Positions 1 to 9,962 of a DNA stretch of 64,000 nt are shown here, one piece after another. The notes under the pieces are model-generated. The model saw only the letters and a program-made list of their open reading frames with translations, had not been told where the DNA came from and searched no databases. How positions within the stretch are numbered: position 1 is the stretch's first letter; each line of letters starts with the position of its first letter. This stretch comes from Gracilariopsis chorda. Its lineage: Eukaryota; Rhodophyta; Florideophyceae; Gracilariales; Gracilariaceae. The translations under genes and the position numbers were made by a program. The stretch is from contig NBIV01000004.1 in assembly GCA_003194525.1 (NCBI GenBank), positions 496,001-560,000 of the forward strand, read 5' to 3'.

Positions 1-386
1 TCCAAGCGAAGCATCCATGACGCTGCACGATCTTTTAAATGACATTCGGCTAAAGCTGTCATTTTAGCTTCTGAGTAGTTGTACAACTTTCCATAACTCT
101 CAATTGAGTAGAAAAAGCTTTTCACTCGTTTGGACTTGCGCTCTTTGGTAGTTTCTTTGAAAATCGGAACCGGTGGCAACGTGAAAGCACTTGCTCCAAC
201 GTTGGCCTGGCGTCCAGATATTATTGGCCTGCTGTTCAGCTGAGTCTGAAGAGTCTGAATGAGATCTTTTTGCTGCTGAACTGTATTTTCCAGTGCCATC
301 ATTTGCTGCTGAAACTATGAAACTTCAGGTGGTTCAAAACTTTTTTGGAGGTTTGCAACCCTGCGATTGGGCGTTACTGAGCCCAT
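1..386 (-). pseudogene. Gypsy-type Gag N-terminal fragment, cut by window edge
   Basis: Read on the minus strand, an ATG at 386-384 opens a frame that continues to the left edge. It resembles the Gag of the complete Gypsy element at 24536-29528. Both have a glutamine-rich coiled coil (LIQTLQTQL here, LIQSLQSTN there), a PPVP motif, then the blocks SFFYSI, YNYSEAKM, LAECHLKDRAASW (SFFYSI, CNYSDEKM and LAECHLQDRAATW in the other copy). These are the capsid-type Gag segments that build the particle of LTR retrotransposons. An in-frame TAG at 317-315, codon 24, breaks the frame near its start, although a second ATG lies just after it. The rest of the element lies outside the window. Confidence 0.75.
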
Positions 387-414
387 GTTCTCAAAAATGA
401 TTCTAAGATCGTTA

Positions 415-426
415 GATGCTACCAAA
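415..426 (-). other. Primer binding site of the left-edge Gypsy element
   Basis: On the minus strand TTTGGTAGCATC directly follows the LTR end. The element at 24536 has TTGGTAGCAT in the same place after its LTR. Shared primer site and related Gag place the two elements in one family group. Confidence 0.6.
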
Positions 427-637
427 TGTAAGAGAGGAGAGAAGATAGCAATCAAATTTCACGTTTACACACTGCAACGATGAAGCTTGCTGTTTCTGTC
501 CTTTGTTATGAAATTATTGCCTTCTGTAGGCATGTCTCCGACTGCTCTTATGTTTGAATTACATCCAAACATATGAATTGAAATAAGCGATCGTCATTAA
601 CAGTTGTTAGAAAATAGTAGCCTAGTAATATATTACA
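427..637 (-). repeat. LTR of the left-edge Gypsy element
   Basis: The minus-strand sequence runs from TGTAATATAT to CTCTCTTACA. It has the TG...CA ends and the TGTAA/TTACA terminal inverted repeat seen in the LTR at 24536-24757. Its 211-bp length is close to that LTR's 222 bp, but the interior is not obviously alike, so this is a sister family and not the same element. The inner end is fixed by the primer site; the outer end is chosen from the terminal motif only. Confidence 0.5.
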
Positions 638-1623
638 GTCTTAGTATTTTCAGCCTTCATTTGTTCTTCGCTCCCAGAAAGGGCAGTGGTTTTGTAAAAC
701 CTTGCTAACTGGCAGAATATATGAATGGGAGCCTGACGAAAGCTTTTTATTCTTTCATTGGGAAACAAGAACAACTTTGGGTCTCGCGGCTGACATTTAT
801 CGTAGGGGAGGACAAACTAAATACGAATTTAAAGACTTAGATCTGTTCAAACAACGATTTTCAGGTACGTTCTATCCCACGAGCTACCAAGTGAAGTGTA
901 TAATTTTTGTAATGAACGCTAATAAAATCACTTGGGCAACTTAATTGCTAAGAATATGCATGTTAGAGCATTGGAGTTCTACTGGAGAGACAGCTTGGTA
1001 TTAAAACGTGATGGTCACAGAAAAAAATTGTGGGCGCCGCAATAGTCTTTGCATTACGTCATAATGTAGCTTGGATATACAAAACTGAGAACTAAATGCT
1101 GGATATTCTCAAATACGCAAAACAGCAAGATGGGCTCCGTTGTGGAACAAATGTTTTTGCTTTAATGTCAAACTACTCAAAAACGAAATGACATATGTCT
1201 AGTCTGACTTATTGTTGTACATGTGGTGATCCCATTGCAGAGATGTATCGATGGGCCTGTGCGCAAGCAAGAATGAAACTAATTATATAGTACCCGAAAT
1301 TCCAATAAACCCACCAAGCCACCAGCCTTGCTCGTAAAAATTAAGGCCGATCGACGGTGGAGTAGTGCGCCTGAGCGTAAAGACTATTACAGTTAACGGC
1401 ACCAAGAAGGCCAAAAGTGCAACGTTGACCCTAGTAAGAACTTACGTAGACTATACAATGTGAAATGCGAAATAGATCCACGAAATTCAATAAATCGAAA
1501 CATTTGTTTAATGTACTTTGGCCCCCTTTTCTTGCCATTTTTAAATGAAACCGAGCCTACTAGAACGACACCAAACGGTTTCACAGTTTTGAACAAAGAA
1601 CGTCTAAACAACATTTGCCAAAA
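638..1623. other. No supportable gene
   Basis: AT-rich sequence with only short, low-information open frames. It is flanked by an LTR on the left and an eroded transposase on the right, so it is probably transposon-derived or intergenic DNA. Confidence 0.4.
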
Positions 1624-2230
1624 ATGCCCCGCGGCAAAGCCCTTACAGACAGAAAAAAAGGCATCATTTCAGCTCTACATCACGAGCAAGTCAGCCAAAG
1701 AGACATTACAGAGGCTATCAACCGCTCTGGAGGAGCCGTGCAAAATGTTTTAAACAACTAGAACAAATCCAGCCGAAAGTAATCGTGAGCTAATAACCGA
1801 AAGCTTACGAAATAAGCAGAGCGGCAGATAAGTAGCAAAGCTCTAACCGAAGAACTCAGTGCAAATGACATTCGTCGAGACATGCAACTCCCCGTAACAA
1901 CTCGTCGACTATAGCAGATACTTCACAAAGTTCCACACCTGAAGTACGAAAAAATGATGAAAGACCTTTTCATGGAGGCGGCACACAAAATTAAACGGAT
2001 GAAGTTTGCTAAAAAATACCTTCAATCTGAGGCTATCGAATAGAAGAAAGTTATTTTTACGGATGAGAAGAAGTTCAATTTGGACGGCCCCGATGGGAAC
2101 TGGATGTATTGGCACGATTAGTACAAGGCCGCTGGTCTGTTGGACCTATTTGGGTTTTGGGCAGTGTACCAAGCGCAGCTGTGAGCCACGCCACTGCCAT
2201 CATATCCAATGAGTTCATGATAAGTTCTGT
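1624..2230 (+). pseudogene. Tc1/mariner transposase relic
   Basis: A single reading frame starting with MPRGKALTDRKKG at 1624 has the N-terminal helix-turn-helix of Tc1/mariner transposases (QRDITEAINRS...VQNVLNN). About 145 codons later it reaches FTDEKKFNLDGPDGNWMYWHD, the family signature around the first catalytic aspartate. At least seven in-frame stops lie between these blocks, after VQNVLNN and again before and after the DEKKF block. Beyond about 2110 similarity continues weakly in another frame, then fades; the second Asp and the final Asp/Glu are not seen. The gene is dead. Terminal inverted repeats were not found with confidence. Confidence 0.8.
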
Positions 2231-2242
2231 CACGAGAATTAA

Positions 2243-3060
2243 ATGGAGAGGGTTCTCCGAGATCAAAGGGAAAGAGAAAGGGACAGGAAGATTCAAATAA
2301 CGGACGAAAAAGGTGTGAAGCTAAGGTTAAAAAGAAAGATGAAAACCGAACAATATTCAGGCAGGGACTCCGTAGATTCAATGCCCGACAGAGACAAGAA
2401 CAAGGAAACAGATTTTGTGAAAAGAAAGAAATCTTCGATACCAATTGAAGATGTGTCAAGATTTAAGTGAGAGAGGAGTAAGAGGCGTAGAGTGAACCTG
2501 CCACCCAAAACCATGTTGCAGGATTACGAACTCGGGAACTGCTTCTTGATGGGAAAAGAGGTACTTCACTGGATAAGAAGTCAAGTGCAGTACGGAAGTG
2601 AGCGGAGGGCCGTATAAGTTTTCCTGGGTCACAGAGGAGTCGATACAAACTGAGGATGATTGAAAATTCGTCAATGATCTTTCCCAATTTGCGGAGAAGA
2701 AAGCGGAGAACAGGTACCTACGTGTTTTGCAGAACTAAAGAGCCTTTACAGAGCGTAAAAAGTACATTTGTAATCTGAGGATCAGATACCTAATGTATCA
2801 GGCAAAGCCAAATATATCAGGTTGCACTTCGTCTTTCCTTGCAAAGCTGTGGGGCGATAGTTTGGGGTCGAAGGTGACTATCACGGACCACCAAAATTAC
2901 AACACAAGTGAGAGCAGTTTTGAAAAAAGATGAAGAAGTTCAAAAGCGTCCGAAGCGCCATAAGAGGAAAGCTGCCCTTGAAAATTGCATTTCATCAACT
3001 ACAATTACGTCAGAGCGAAATGTTTGCGTTTCGTACATACCACCGCTCCAACTCCAGTAA
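2243..3060 (+). other. Degenerate, lysine/arginine-rich coding-like stretch
   Basis: An ATG at 2243 opens a 75-codon frame dominated by Arg, Lys, Glu and Asp, ending at 2470. Further protein-like pieces follow in shifting frames to about 3060, for example a run reading DYELGNCFLMGKEVLHW near 2520. No domain is recognised. It could be the remains of a host gene or of a retroelement Gag. It is recorded for its composition, without a function. Confidence 0.25.
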
Positions 3061-3800
3061 AATATCATAACTATCGATTGCACAGCTACACGTGGTACCA
3101 GAAAGATATTGTAAGGAGAATGAAAAAAAGGTAAGCGTTATTTCTTAATTCGGGAAACTAGCACTTCCTTCAGCGTCTTGTTTATTGACAAGCAGACTAC
3201 AGGGAAGCATGGGGTACAGGGAACGAGTGTCTCAGCTGGTAGGTAATCTAAGAAAAGGTACCTGTTTGCAACCAGCAATCTCGGGCGGAATGGGAGTATA
3301 GAAAAGAAAGAAGATAATGGAATTGGAATTACCTTGGAGGTGGACGAAAGGAAAACGAATGAGCAAACAAGACTTGCAAAGCAAGACAAAAATGCGTTTG
3401 GAGATCGCTTTGTCTGTCAAGAATTTCTTGGATGGATCCTGGAATCACTCTCATTTATCAAAGCTTCGATCTCACTAGCACCGCAATTTTATCAGCAGAC
3501 AAAAGTGTCAACATGCTTCTGAGATAGGTATTGAATTGTTTACGTTGGTGTCTACATTCTACACATTCTGTTTACAGATTTACAGATTACGTGTCATATT
3601 GAATTGTGTCATGAAGTAATAGTATCTCGTAGATATTCTCTGTAAGTCCAAAATTCATCGACGTCTATATCAGAACAAGTCTGGTGCCGCATGAGTAAAG
3701 ATTAAGTCAAGCTCATCGTTTGAATTGCAGAAGCTTCCAAAAAGAGAATGGGTTTTAAAAAAGGGATGTCTTGTACAGTTGTGGGATAACGTATCACTTC
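3061..3800. other. No supportable gene
   Basis: Only short open frames on both strands. The right part leads into the promoter region of the Copia-type element at 4006 and may be its LTR, but no second copy is in the window to define its ends. Confidence 0.35.
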
Positions 3801-3817
3801 TTGACGGCAGAAGTTAG

Positions 3818-3915
3818 AGAACACGTATAACTTTGAAGAGAACAATTCATACGTGTTCTGTACGTATTCCATTGAAGCTCAGTAGCCTAAAGGTCGCGTA
3901 GTATCCCTATATAAA
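3818..3915 (+). promoter_or_regulatory. Putative promoter of the Copia-type element
   Basis: TATATAAA lies at 3908-3915, about 90 bases before the Gag ATG at 4006. Upstream is a perfect 11-bp inverted repeat, AGAACACGTAT at 3818-3828 and ATACGTGTTCT at 3849-3859, separated by 20 bases. The position fits the U3/R region of an LTR. The inverted repeat could be a regulator binding site or a hairpin. Confidence 0.45.
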
Positions 3916-4005
3916 CGCCCCAAATCTTCCGGAGCTAGGGCAAGCTCCCGGCAGAGTTGTGCCGTCCATTGTTGAAAGAAGATAGAACCTCCTCCCACCG
4001 CGCCG

Positions 4006-5157
4006 ATGATAATGAACCTCGACACGATGTCAGACGTTCGATCCACAGTTATGGGCCCAGAGGAAGAATATCGCCCAAACAACATGACAGCTCCTCCCCA
4101 GCTAAAACACGAAACCGACAAGCTCTCCTGGCGCGAAGCAGTCTTAGAATGGGCTGAAAATCTTATAGCGTGCGCGAGCTTTGGAGATAACAGATCAAAA
4201 GCTCAGGCAGGAACCCTTGGTATGAGCCTGTATCGTTCCCTTGAATTCGGTAAAAAGGAAATCGTCAAGAAAGCAGTACGAATGGGAGAACTAACCATAA
4301 TTAACAGGAAAGAAGATGGCGTCTGCCAACTGGAGATTGTCAATAACATTCTCAATCTTGTAGCCAGCGATTCACTTTCACATCGAATTCGTAGAATCGT
4401 GAGGTCGCATAAGAAAGCAAACTCGTGTTACAGGAAGGCATCGGAATCCATTCCAGCATACTTAGACCGTTTTGCAGGACCTGCAATGAAGTATCTCAAT
4501 CTAATTAACGCAGACGAAGAATCTAGCGAAAGCCAGAATCTGGCTATATCATGCTTGTTGAATGCTAAACTGACGTCACAGACATTTTCTAACATGATTA
4601 ATAATATCGTCTCATCATGCAAAAACAGGTTATCCCAGAAACCAATCATAGTCCCTATCAGAATCGAAATTGTCGCTAAAGTTATGGAAAAGATGATTGA
4701 AGATCATCCACAAGTAACAGGGAATGAGTTCGTAACTAGTCTTCAGATAATTCATGCAGCCATGAAGAACTGTAGAAGAATGCATAAAAACGACACCACC
4801 TGCGCTTGGGTAGGCCTTCAAGATGCCATGGACGTACTGAACGAAGCTGCGCTAGAGGACAAGGATCTTGAACGTCACTCTGACGATGAACCGAAAGAAG
4901 AGCGCATCAGAGCTCTTATGAACACAAACAGAGGTATCAAGAGAAATCGCAAACCTAAGCGCTTCACAGCAGCTCAAAGCGACAAGAATATACAAACAGG
5001 GAAAATGACTACTGAATATGTGCAGGGTGAAAACCTTGAATCGAAAGAACGCAGCCCTACTGACTCCGAAGAAAGAACTACGAAACATTTCAAGAAGAGC
5101 AAATATGTAGGTGGCTTCAAGGGCAACAAAGTTCAGAAAAAGTCTTTTTTTCAGTAA
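4006..5157 (+). CDS. Copia-type retrotransposon Gag-like protein
   Basis: An intact 383-residue frame starts at an ATG in a good position after the TATA box and is followed 20 bases later by the protease frame. The middle is largely alpha-helical in character, with no zinc knuckle. The last 110 residues are highly charged and rich in Lys, Arg, Glu and Ser (KRNRKPKRF, FKKSKYVGG), which suits RNA binding in place of a CCHC motif. The assignment as Gag comes mainly from its place directly before retropepsin-like and integrase frames. It would form the cytoplasmic particle that packages element RNA. No nonsense mutation is visible. The frames of Gag, protease and integrase all differ. Confidence 0.65.
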   Translation: MIMNLDTMSDVRSTVMGPEEEYRPNNMTAPPQLKHETDKLSWREAVLEWAENLIACASFGDNRSKAQAGTLGMSLYRSLEFGKKEIVKKAVRMGELTIINRKEDGVCQLEIVNNILNLVASDSLSHRIRRIVRSHKKANSCYRKASESIPAYLDRFAGPAMKYLNLINADEESSESQNLAISCLLNAKLTSQTFSNMINNIVSSCKNRLSQKPIIVPIRIEIVAKVMEKMIEDHPQVTGNEFVTSLQIIHAAMKNCRRMHKNDTTCAWVGLQDAMDVLNEAALEDKDLERHSDDEPKEERIRALMNTNRGIKRNRKPKRFTAAQSDKNIQTGKMTTEYVQGENLESKERSPTDSEERTTKHFKKSKYVGGFKGNKVQKKSFFQ

Positions 5158-5177
5158 GGGATTCGGAAACTATATAC

Positions 5178-5642
5178 ATGGATCCGAATCCCATATTGGA
5201 TGAAGGGAACCCTACATCCTCAGGTGGCATTCGCGCAGCGATTGCACTGTGCGAAGTACTCAATGTGAAGTTCGAACCATACACTCCACGAAAAATATAC
5301 CGCAGAGGATGGGGACATGAGTGCGTGGACTCTAAGCCTATAACATGTTCATGGACGCTGACTATCCAAGACATGATGAACAGAGCGACGGAATTCACGT
5401 TCGACCTCGTGGACGATGATTCACACCTAACAATCGGACTGGATGTGAAACGCCACAGCGTTACGGATTATCATTGTAAGCCTCCAACACTAACCATTAA
5501 ACGGCCAACGGACACAGATATGAGATGCTTCGAGATCTACATCACCGGAGACAATGATCTGAACCAGCGTTCAAGGATAGCCATTGTTCCCTCCGTGAAA
5601 GCTCTCGACCAAAGACATTGGCGAAAAGGTTTCATCGACTAA
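5178..5642 (+). CDS. Retropepsin-like protease domain of the Copia-type element
   Basis: A 154-residue frame begins MDPNPILDEGNPTSSGG. The ILDEG block sits where retropepsins carry the catalytic D-T/S-G, and IGLDV further on matches the hydrophobic I-G-x-D flap-side motif. From memory, a related polyprotein lineage with an LDEGSP-type motif occurs in red algae, so D-E-G may be a lineage feature and not damage. The frame ends where the integrase zinc-binding region begins in another frame (-1 relative, overlapping 5618-5642). This could be a programmed shift or a mutation. The domain would cleave the element polyprotein. Confidence 0.6.
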   Translation: MDPNPILDEGNPTSSGGIRAAIALCEVLNVKFEPYTPRKIYRRGWGHECVDSKPITCSWTLTIQDMMNRATEFTFDLVDDDSHLTIGLDVKRHSVTDYHCKPPTLTIKRPTDTDMRCFEIYITGDNDLNQRSRIAIVPSVKALDQRHWRKGFID

Positions 5643-6230
5643 CTCATGCGCACCGAGATGAGATCATAGCCTTATGCAAACGAGCAGGGCAGGCCTCAAA
5701 AGAATTGGTAGCAGGAGTGAAGAAGATATCAGACAACTGCGGAATATGTGCAAGATCAGGATTCCCCGTCCCGTCTACGAAAATCTCAATCTCACACGTG
5801 AATCAAGCATTCAATGTAGAGATTCAAATTGACTTCACTTTCTGCACGATACGAGACACGAACTATACCGTCTTACACCTCGTGGATGCAGGTACCGGGT
5901 ACTCGGAGGCTGCGATTACGAACGATAGAGAAGCCAGGACGATAATATATGTCATTGAAAGCGAATGGTTGCACCATCACGGTAGGCCAGAAGCACTATC
6001 AGCTGATGACGAAATGAATTCCAACGCAGTGAATAGATTTCTGAAAGGGCAAGGAATCCGCTTCAAACCAAGACCCGTGAGACGACATAACAAAACCGGA
6101 ATTGTAGAGCGAAAAAATGGAGTTTTCAAGCGCGTTCTAGAGAAATTGCAGTCCGAGAAGACACTAGGGAGCGACAAACTGATACTCTCTCGCGCCGTAT
6201 TCATGTCCAATTGCTTCACGGGGTCTAAGG
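5618..6230 (+). pseudogene. Copia-type integrase, truncated by a hAT end
   Basis: The frame contains an HHCC-type zinc-binding module (HRLTH ... CGIC, residues about 6-45) and the integrase core. Acidic positions are VEIQIDFTF (first Asp), LSADDEM (second Asp) and GIVERKNG (Glu), about 33 residues apart for the last two. Integrase directly after protease is the Ty1/Copia gene order. The frame runs into CAGGCCCG, the terminus of a hAT element, at 6231, so reverse transcriptase and RNase H are missing. The last residues before the stop at 6241 are hAT sequence. Integrase would join element cDNA to chromosomal DNA in the nucleus. Confidence 0.75.
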
Positions 6231-7103
6231 CAGGCCCGTAAAGATGACTAACTAACAAGTCACAATCCGATCCTACTAGTCATGGCATTGAAGGACATGT
6301 TAGTCATTGTAGTCATAGAATCAGTCATCCATCTCCTTCCAGACTAACCTTGCAATTCTTCGAGAAACTTTCTTGAACATCTCACCCTTCGGATGAACCA
6401 AACCGGCCTGGGTCAAATTGATTGCTTCTAACTCACTTCGAACAAACACGCGAATCATCTCACACATTTCTGCCGTACTAGAAAGTAGAGATTGAGATGT
6501 AGATCCTTCCCGCCGTCCGAGATCGCTGAACAAACGTTCAGCAGCAGCAGAAGATGCCTGAGCAGCCAGAAACGCTCTGGCTATCATATTGAACGGCACA
6601 GGACTAACAACACCACTTGATTCATTTGCTGCTTTCCAAAACAACAATGCTTCGTTTGGATTCCTTCGCCCCTGTCGCTTCAGTTTGGCCCGCATTTGTT
6701 TATGAAATAGGCGAAAAAGAACTTTAAGGGAATCCGCAGACAAAAGAACAGACTCATCGAGTTCCAGAACTTCTCGCACTAGACTGCCATACAAATTCGA
6801 AAAGTAAACTTCCTTATCTTGCTCACTTTCCCGTAGAAAATCCAGTTCGCATTCGTTGATATCAAGAATGGCGGCTAAATGAAACAACACCACACGCCTT
6901 GCCACATTAAATGCTGCCGGAATACTCACCTCACCACTCCAAATGACTTCCGAGTTTACATCACGCCACGAAAAGAGATCAGATCTCACAGGTTCCCAAA
7001 GATCACCTAGACGAACGTGCAGCGCATGACATAGTTTTTGGCAAAGTTCACGAGCCGGCGACTTCACCAAGCGTACTTTCCTTGCCTCATCTCTTCCAGC
7101 ATC
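6231..7103 (-). pseudogene. hAT transposase C-terminal half, inverted copy
   Basis: Minus-strand coding sequence from 7103 to a stop at 6321 gives the C-terminal part of a hAT transposase, including the dimerisation signature ASSAAAERLFSDLGRREG. It is the same protein segment as the right-hand hAT at 15392-17748, from DAGRDEARK onward. Here the Trp codon at 6638-6636 is intact, while the right copy has TGA. The open frame continues upstream into antisense LTR sequence, which is an accident and not hAT protein. The non-coding tail 6231-6320 is rich in AGTCAT/GACTAA motifs typical of transposase-binding subterminal repeats. The N-terminal BED finger and the first catalytic residues are absent, so it cannot work alone. 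Confidence 0.85.
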
Positions 7104-7581
7104 TGTGAGATAGTGAAGTCCAGTGGATTCCGCAACTCTGGAGACCCATGTGGACGATACACGTTGTGCATCTGGCCCAAGGATGGCTATCTGTATTTTA
7201 TATAATTTATTTAATTTTATTGAATTAGTAACCATAGGACTAGATATAGCTACTGTAGAGTAGGGCACTTTACAGTGCCACAGGGTCGAGGCGCCTCGGT
7301 GCCGATACTTAGGCACCTCGAGCTGCGCCTCCCCTAGGGACAGTAAACTCAGACACCCTTGTGAGTCTTGAGCACCCCCGTACTCGGTACTCACAATTCC
7401 CTTTGGCCTTCAAGGTATCGCTACCGCAATTCCGACCTGTAGGACTGCGTAGTCAGCGCCACTCCATTGCGCCAACATTACCAGAGGTGTCGCCGCCGCT
7501 TCATTAACCTTAGGACCCCCCAGCTCTGCCACGCTACCACGAGACCATTAGGAGCTTGCCCACTTGGCTCACTATCCTACA
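7104..7581 (+). repeat. 5' LTR of the chromovirus
   Basis: Begins TGTGAGATAG and ends ATCCTACA. The boundaries are set by the second copy at 14914-15391. Differences seen are C/T near 7168 (TGTGCATCTG against TGTGTATCTG) and T/C near 7464 (CCACTCCATT against CCACCCCATT). The following bases, TTTGGTCTCCCGACC, are the likely primer binding site. Confidence 0.93.
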
Positions 7582-7686
7582 TTTGGTCTCCCGACCTAGA
7601 ATCCCCTTTGGACGTTTCGATACAGACCTTTAGGAAAGAAGAATTTACGGGATTCTACCTTTGGACTTTGGACCGACGGACTGGTA

Positions 7687-9861
7687 ATGACAAGCAACCG
7701 CCCCATGGATACCGAAAATAACAACCGACCAGATGACCAGAGGACGCCACAGGCTGGCCCCAGTGGACTGTCGACGGTTCCTGAAACCATTGGCCTCGCG
7801 GCCGATGCGAGCAGTGACCGACGGAGTACGCGCAGTCAACCTTTAGGGCGTCCATTGACCCCCGTGGATAATCCTGAACGGATTGCGAGAGAGTCCAATT
7901 TGGCCGCTCGTCTCCGCTCACGCCTTAACAGGATCAATTCCCAGCCGGCCACGCCGACGCAAGACCTACAGGAAGCTTCTCCAGATGTGAGGGAAGACCT
8001 CTCCAGGGGTCTCGCAGATGTCCTTTGGCCGCAGCTGAAACGGCTCTGTGAGGAGCACGTCCAGTCCCTTTTGGATACGCGTGTTCCAGAGGTCCTTGAC
8101 GGAATGATTGACCAACGGATTACTCGCCTCGTTCCTCAGGTCCTGGAATCCACGACCTTCGTGGAAGCCATGGCCTCGACCATACGGACGGAGGTCACAC
8201 GCCAGGTAGGCACCCCGGCCCTCGCGGCCAATATTCAAAGTATTCCTTCGGCCTCCGTGTGGCAACCACACTCCGAACCCCCGGGAGTGGCTGCTTTACC
8301 AGCCCCTCGCCGGGTAAACCAACAGAACGACCAAATGGAAGTGCACCCAGGGAGTGGAAGAGAGCCTCCCCGGCAAGAAGGCCTAATGACTGCACGACCC
8401 ATGAGGTACCAGGGCTCCCAGCAGGCCCGCAGACCCATCGGATTTGGCGATGTCGAGATCGCTCCATTGGACGAGCGAAGTGCTGACCGAAGGAAGAATA
8501 GAAGACCTAGAAGGAACAAGAAGTCGAGGAAGAGGAGAGACCATTCGGACGAGAGCGATGACGGGTCCAGTTCGGACTCGTCAGTTTCGACCGATACGGA
8601 CGCGGATGAGGCGGCTGTTCGACGCCTCAGGCCGCTGGCAACTACCAACGAACTTTTTAAGAAAGTGTTGGACTATCGGACTTACCGACTGGACAACAGG
8701 TCCTCAAGGTATTCCGGTTCGGTGGCTCGACGAGTCACCAAGTGGGCCAAACGGATGCAGCTTACCGTCACGGACAAATTCTCGGGCGCTGACCCGATTG
8801 CTGTCCTTAGGTTTCTGTCTCAATTCCGTACGGCCTGCGACCAGAACGGCGTCCACGAGGGAGCCGCTCTGTATCTGTTTCAGTTTTTCCTCAGTGGACA
8901 AGCGCGTGACCATGTGGTTTCGAAGATCTCCGGTTCCAGTGACCCAATGGATGCGACCGATAGGGAGCTCCTTAGGTCCTACCCAGAGGTCGTCCATTAC
9001 CTTTTGGAGACGTACGCCACTGATGACGTAATCATGGATGCCCATCAGGACGTGATTTCCTTTAGGCAAAGCACTAACGTAACCGAAACGGACTTTGCTG
9101 ACCAACTGTCGAAGAAGGCGTACCGCTGTGGGAATGTGTTTTCCGAAGGGCGACTCAAGCAGCACTTCATCGCTGGATTGCTGCCGGCCATTAGGACTCA
9201 CGTGCGTAATCACCACTCGGACAACCAACGCCTCTCGTTCCGACAGCTGGTCACATATGCCGAAGGATACGGCAAGACCTATAGGACATCCCGCCGAGCG
9301 GCTGACTTGGATACCAGAGGCCGAGCATCACCCTTAAAGAAGAGTTCCAAAGTCCATATGGTCAACTCTTCTGAAAGCGAGTCCACTGGTAACATCCGTT
9401 CGGAAGAAGGAGATATCCTTGCGGTCTCTTTTTCTTCCGCTCCGTCTGGTGCTCCATCCATATCGGCCACTGGAACTACTACTACTCCATCTGGACAAAC
9501 GACGCCGCGGTATACTTTCGTCCAACCTAGGAAGGACGTATTCACCCGCGGGCCCCCTTGCTACCTCTGCCTTTCCACGGCCAGGCCGTGTGATTGCATG
9601 AAGGTCATGCCGGAGGACGTTCGCAAGAACCTGTTGGCCCTAAGGGATGAGAACTTCCAGGCCAGGAGGGCGGAGGGAAATTACCCTCGTCAGTACCAGC
9701 GGAATCAGTCCTCAGGGTCTAGTCGATACGCCACGCCGCGGGAGGCTCCAGCCTCTCAGGTCAACGCTGTCGATATTTCCGATACGGATACTGTCCCTCA
9801 GGTGACCCCCGTGGAAGCTCCAGTGGACCGTCACGGAAAGACCGAACAGGAAAACGCGTAG
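7687..9861 (+). CDS. Chromovirus Gag polyprotein
   Basis: A 724-residue intact frame begins at ATG 7687, 105 bases after the LTR. The N-terminal third is polar and disordered-looking. A basic stretch follows near residue 275 (RRKNRRPRRNKKSRKRR). The retrotransposon Gag (capsid) domain covers about residues 320-510, including FSGADPIAVLRFLSQF and LFQFFLSGQARDHV. Near residue 622 is CYLCLSTARPCDC, which may stand in for the usual CCHC knuckle. Gag would form the particle and bind RNA. The pol frame is -1 relative to gag and is open upstream of its first ATG from 9723, overlapping gag by about 139 bases. Confidence 0.85.
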   Translation: MTSNRPMDTENNNRPDDQRTPQAGPSGLSTVPETIGLAADASSDRRSTRSQPLGRPLTPVDNPERIARESNLAARLRSRLNRINSQPATPTQDLQEASPDVREDLSRGLADVLWPQLKRLCEEHVQSLLDTRVPEVLDGMIDQRITRLVPQVLESTTFVEAMASTIRTEVTRQVGTPALAANIQSIPSASVWQPHSEPPGVAALPAPRRVNQQNDQMEVHPGSGREPPRQEGLMTARPMRYQGSQQARRPIGFGDVEIAPLDERSADRRKNRRPRRNKKSRKRRDHSDESDDGSSSDSSVSTDTDADEAAVRRLRPLATTNELFKKVLDYRTYRLDNRSSRYSGSVARRVTKWAKRMQLTVTDKFSGADPIAVLRFLSQFRTACDQNGVHEGAALYLFQFFLSGQARDHVVSKISGSSDPMDATDRELLRSYPEVVHYLLETYATDDVIMDAHQDVISFRQSTNVTETDFADQLSKKAYRCGNVFSEGRLKQHFIAGLLPAIRTHVRNHHSDNQRLSFRQLVTYAEGYGKTYRTSRRAADLDTRGRASPLKKSSKVHMVNSSESESTGNIRSEEGDILAVSFSSAPSGAPSISATGTTTTPSGQTTPRYTFVQPRKDVFTRGPPCYLCLSTARPCDCMKVMPEDVRKNLLALRDENFQARRAEGNYPRQYQRNQSSGSSRYATPREAPASQVNAVDISDTDTVPQVTPVEAPVDRHGKTEQENA

Positions 9862-9962
9862 AGGAGCGACCTGAGGCAAGCCGCCCCTCTGAGAATCCCT
9901 GCCTCAACCCCGATGGACAGGAGTCATCTGACTCCAGAAGTCCTTCGGAGTCTCACCAACCA

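Noticed and set aside
7104..7394. N-terminal part of a minus-strand frame joined to the hAT piece (stop at 6321)
   Set aside because: It is antisense LTR sequence, repeated at 14899-15204; the joined protein is accidental.
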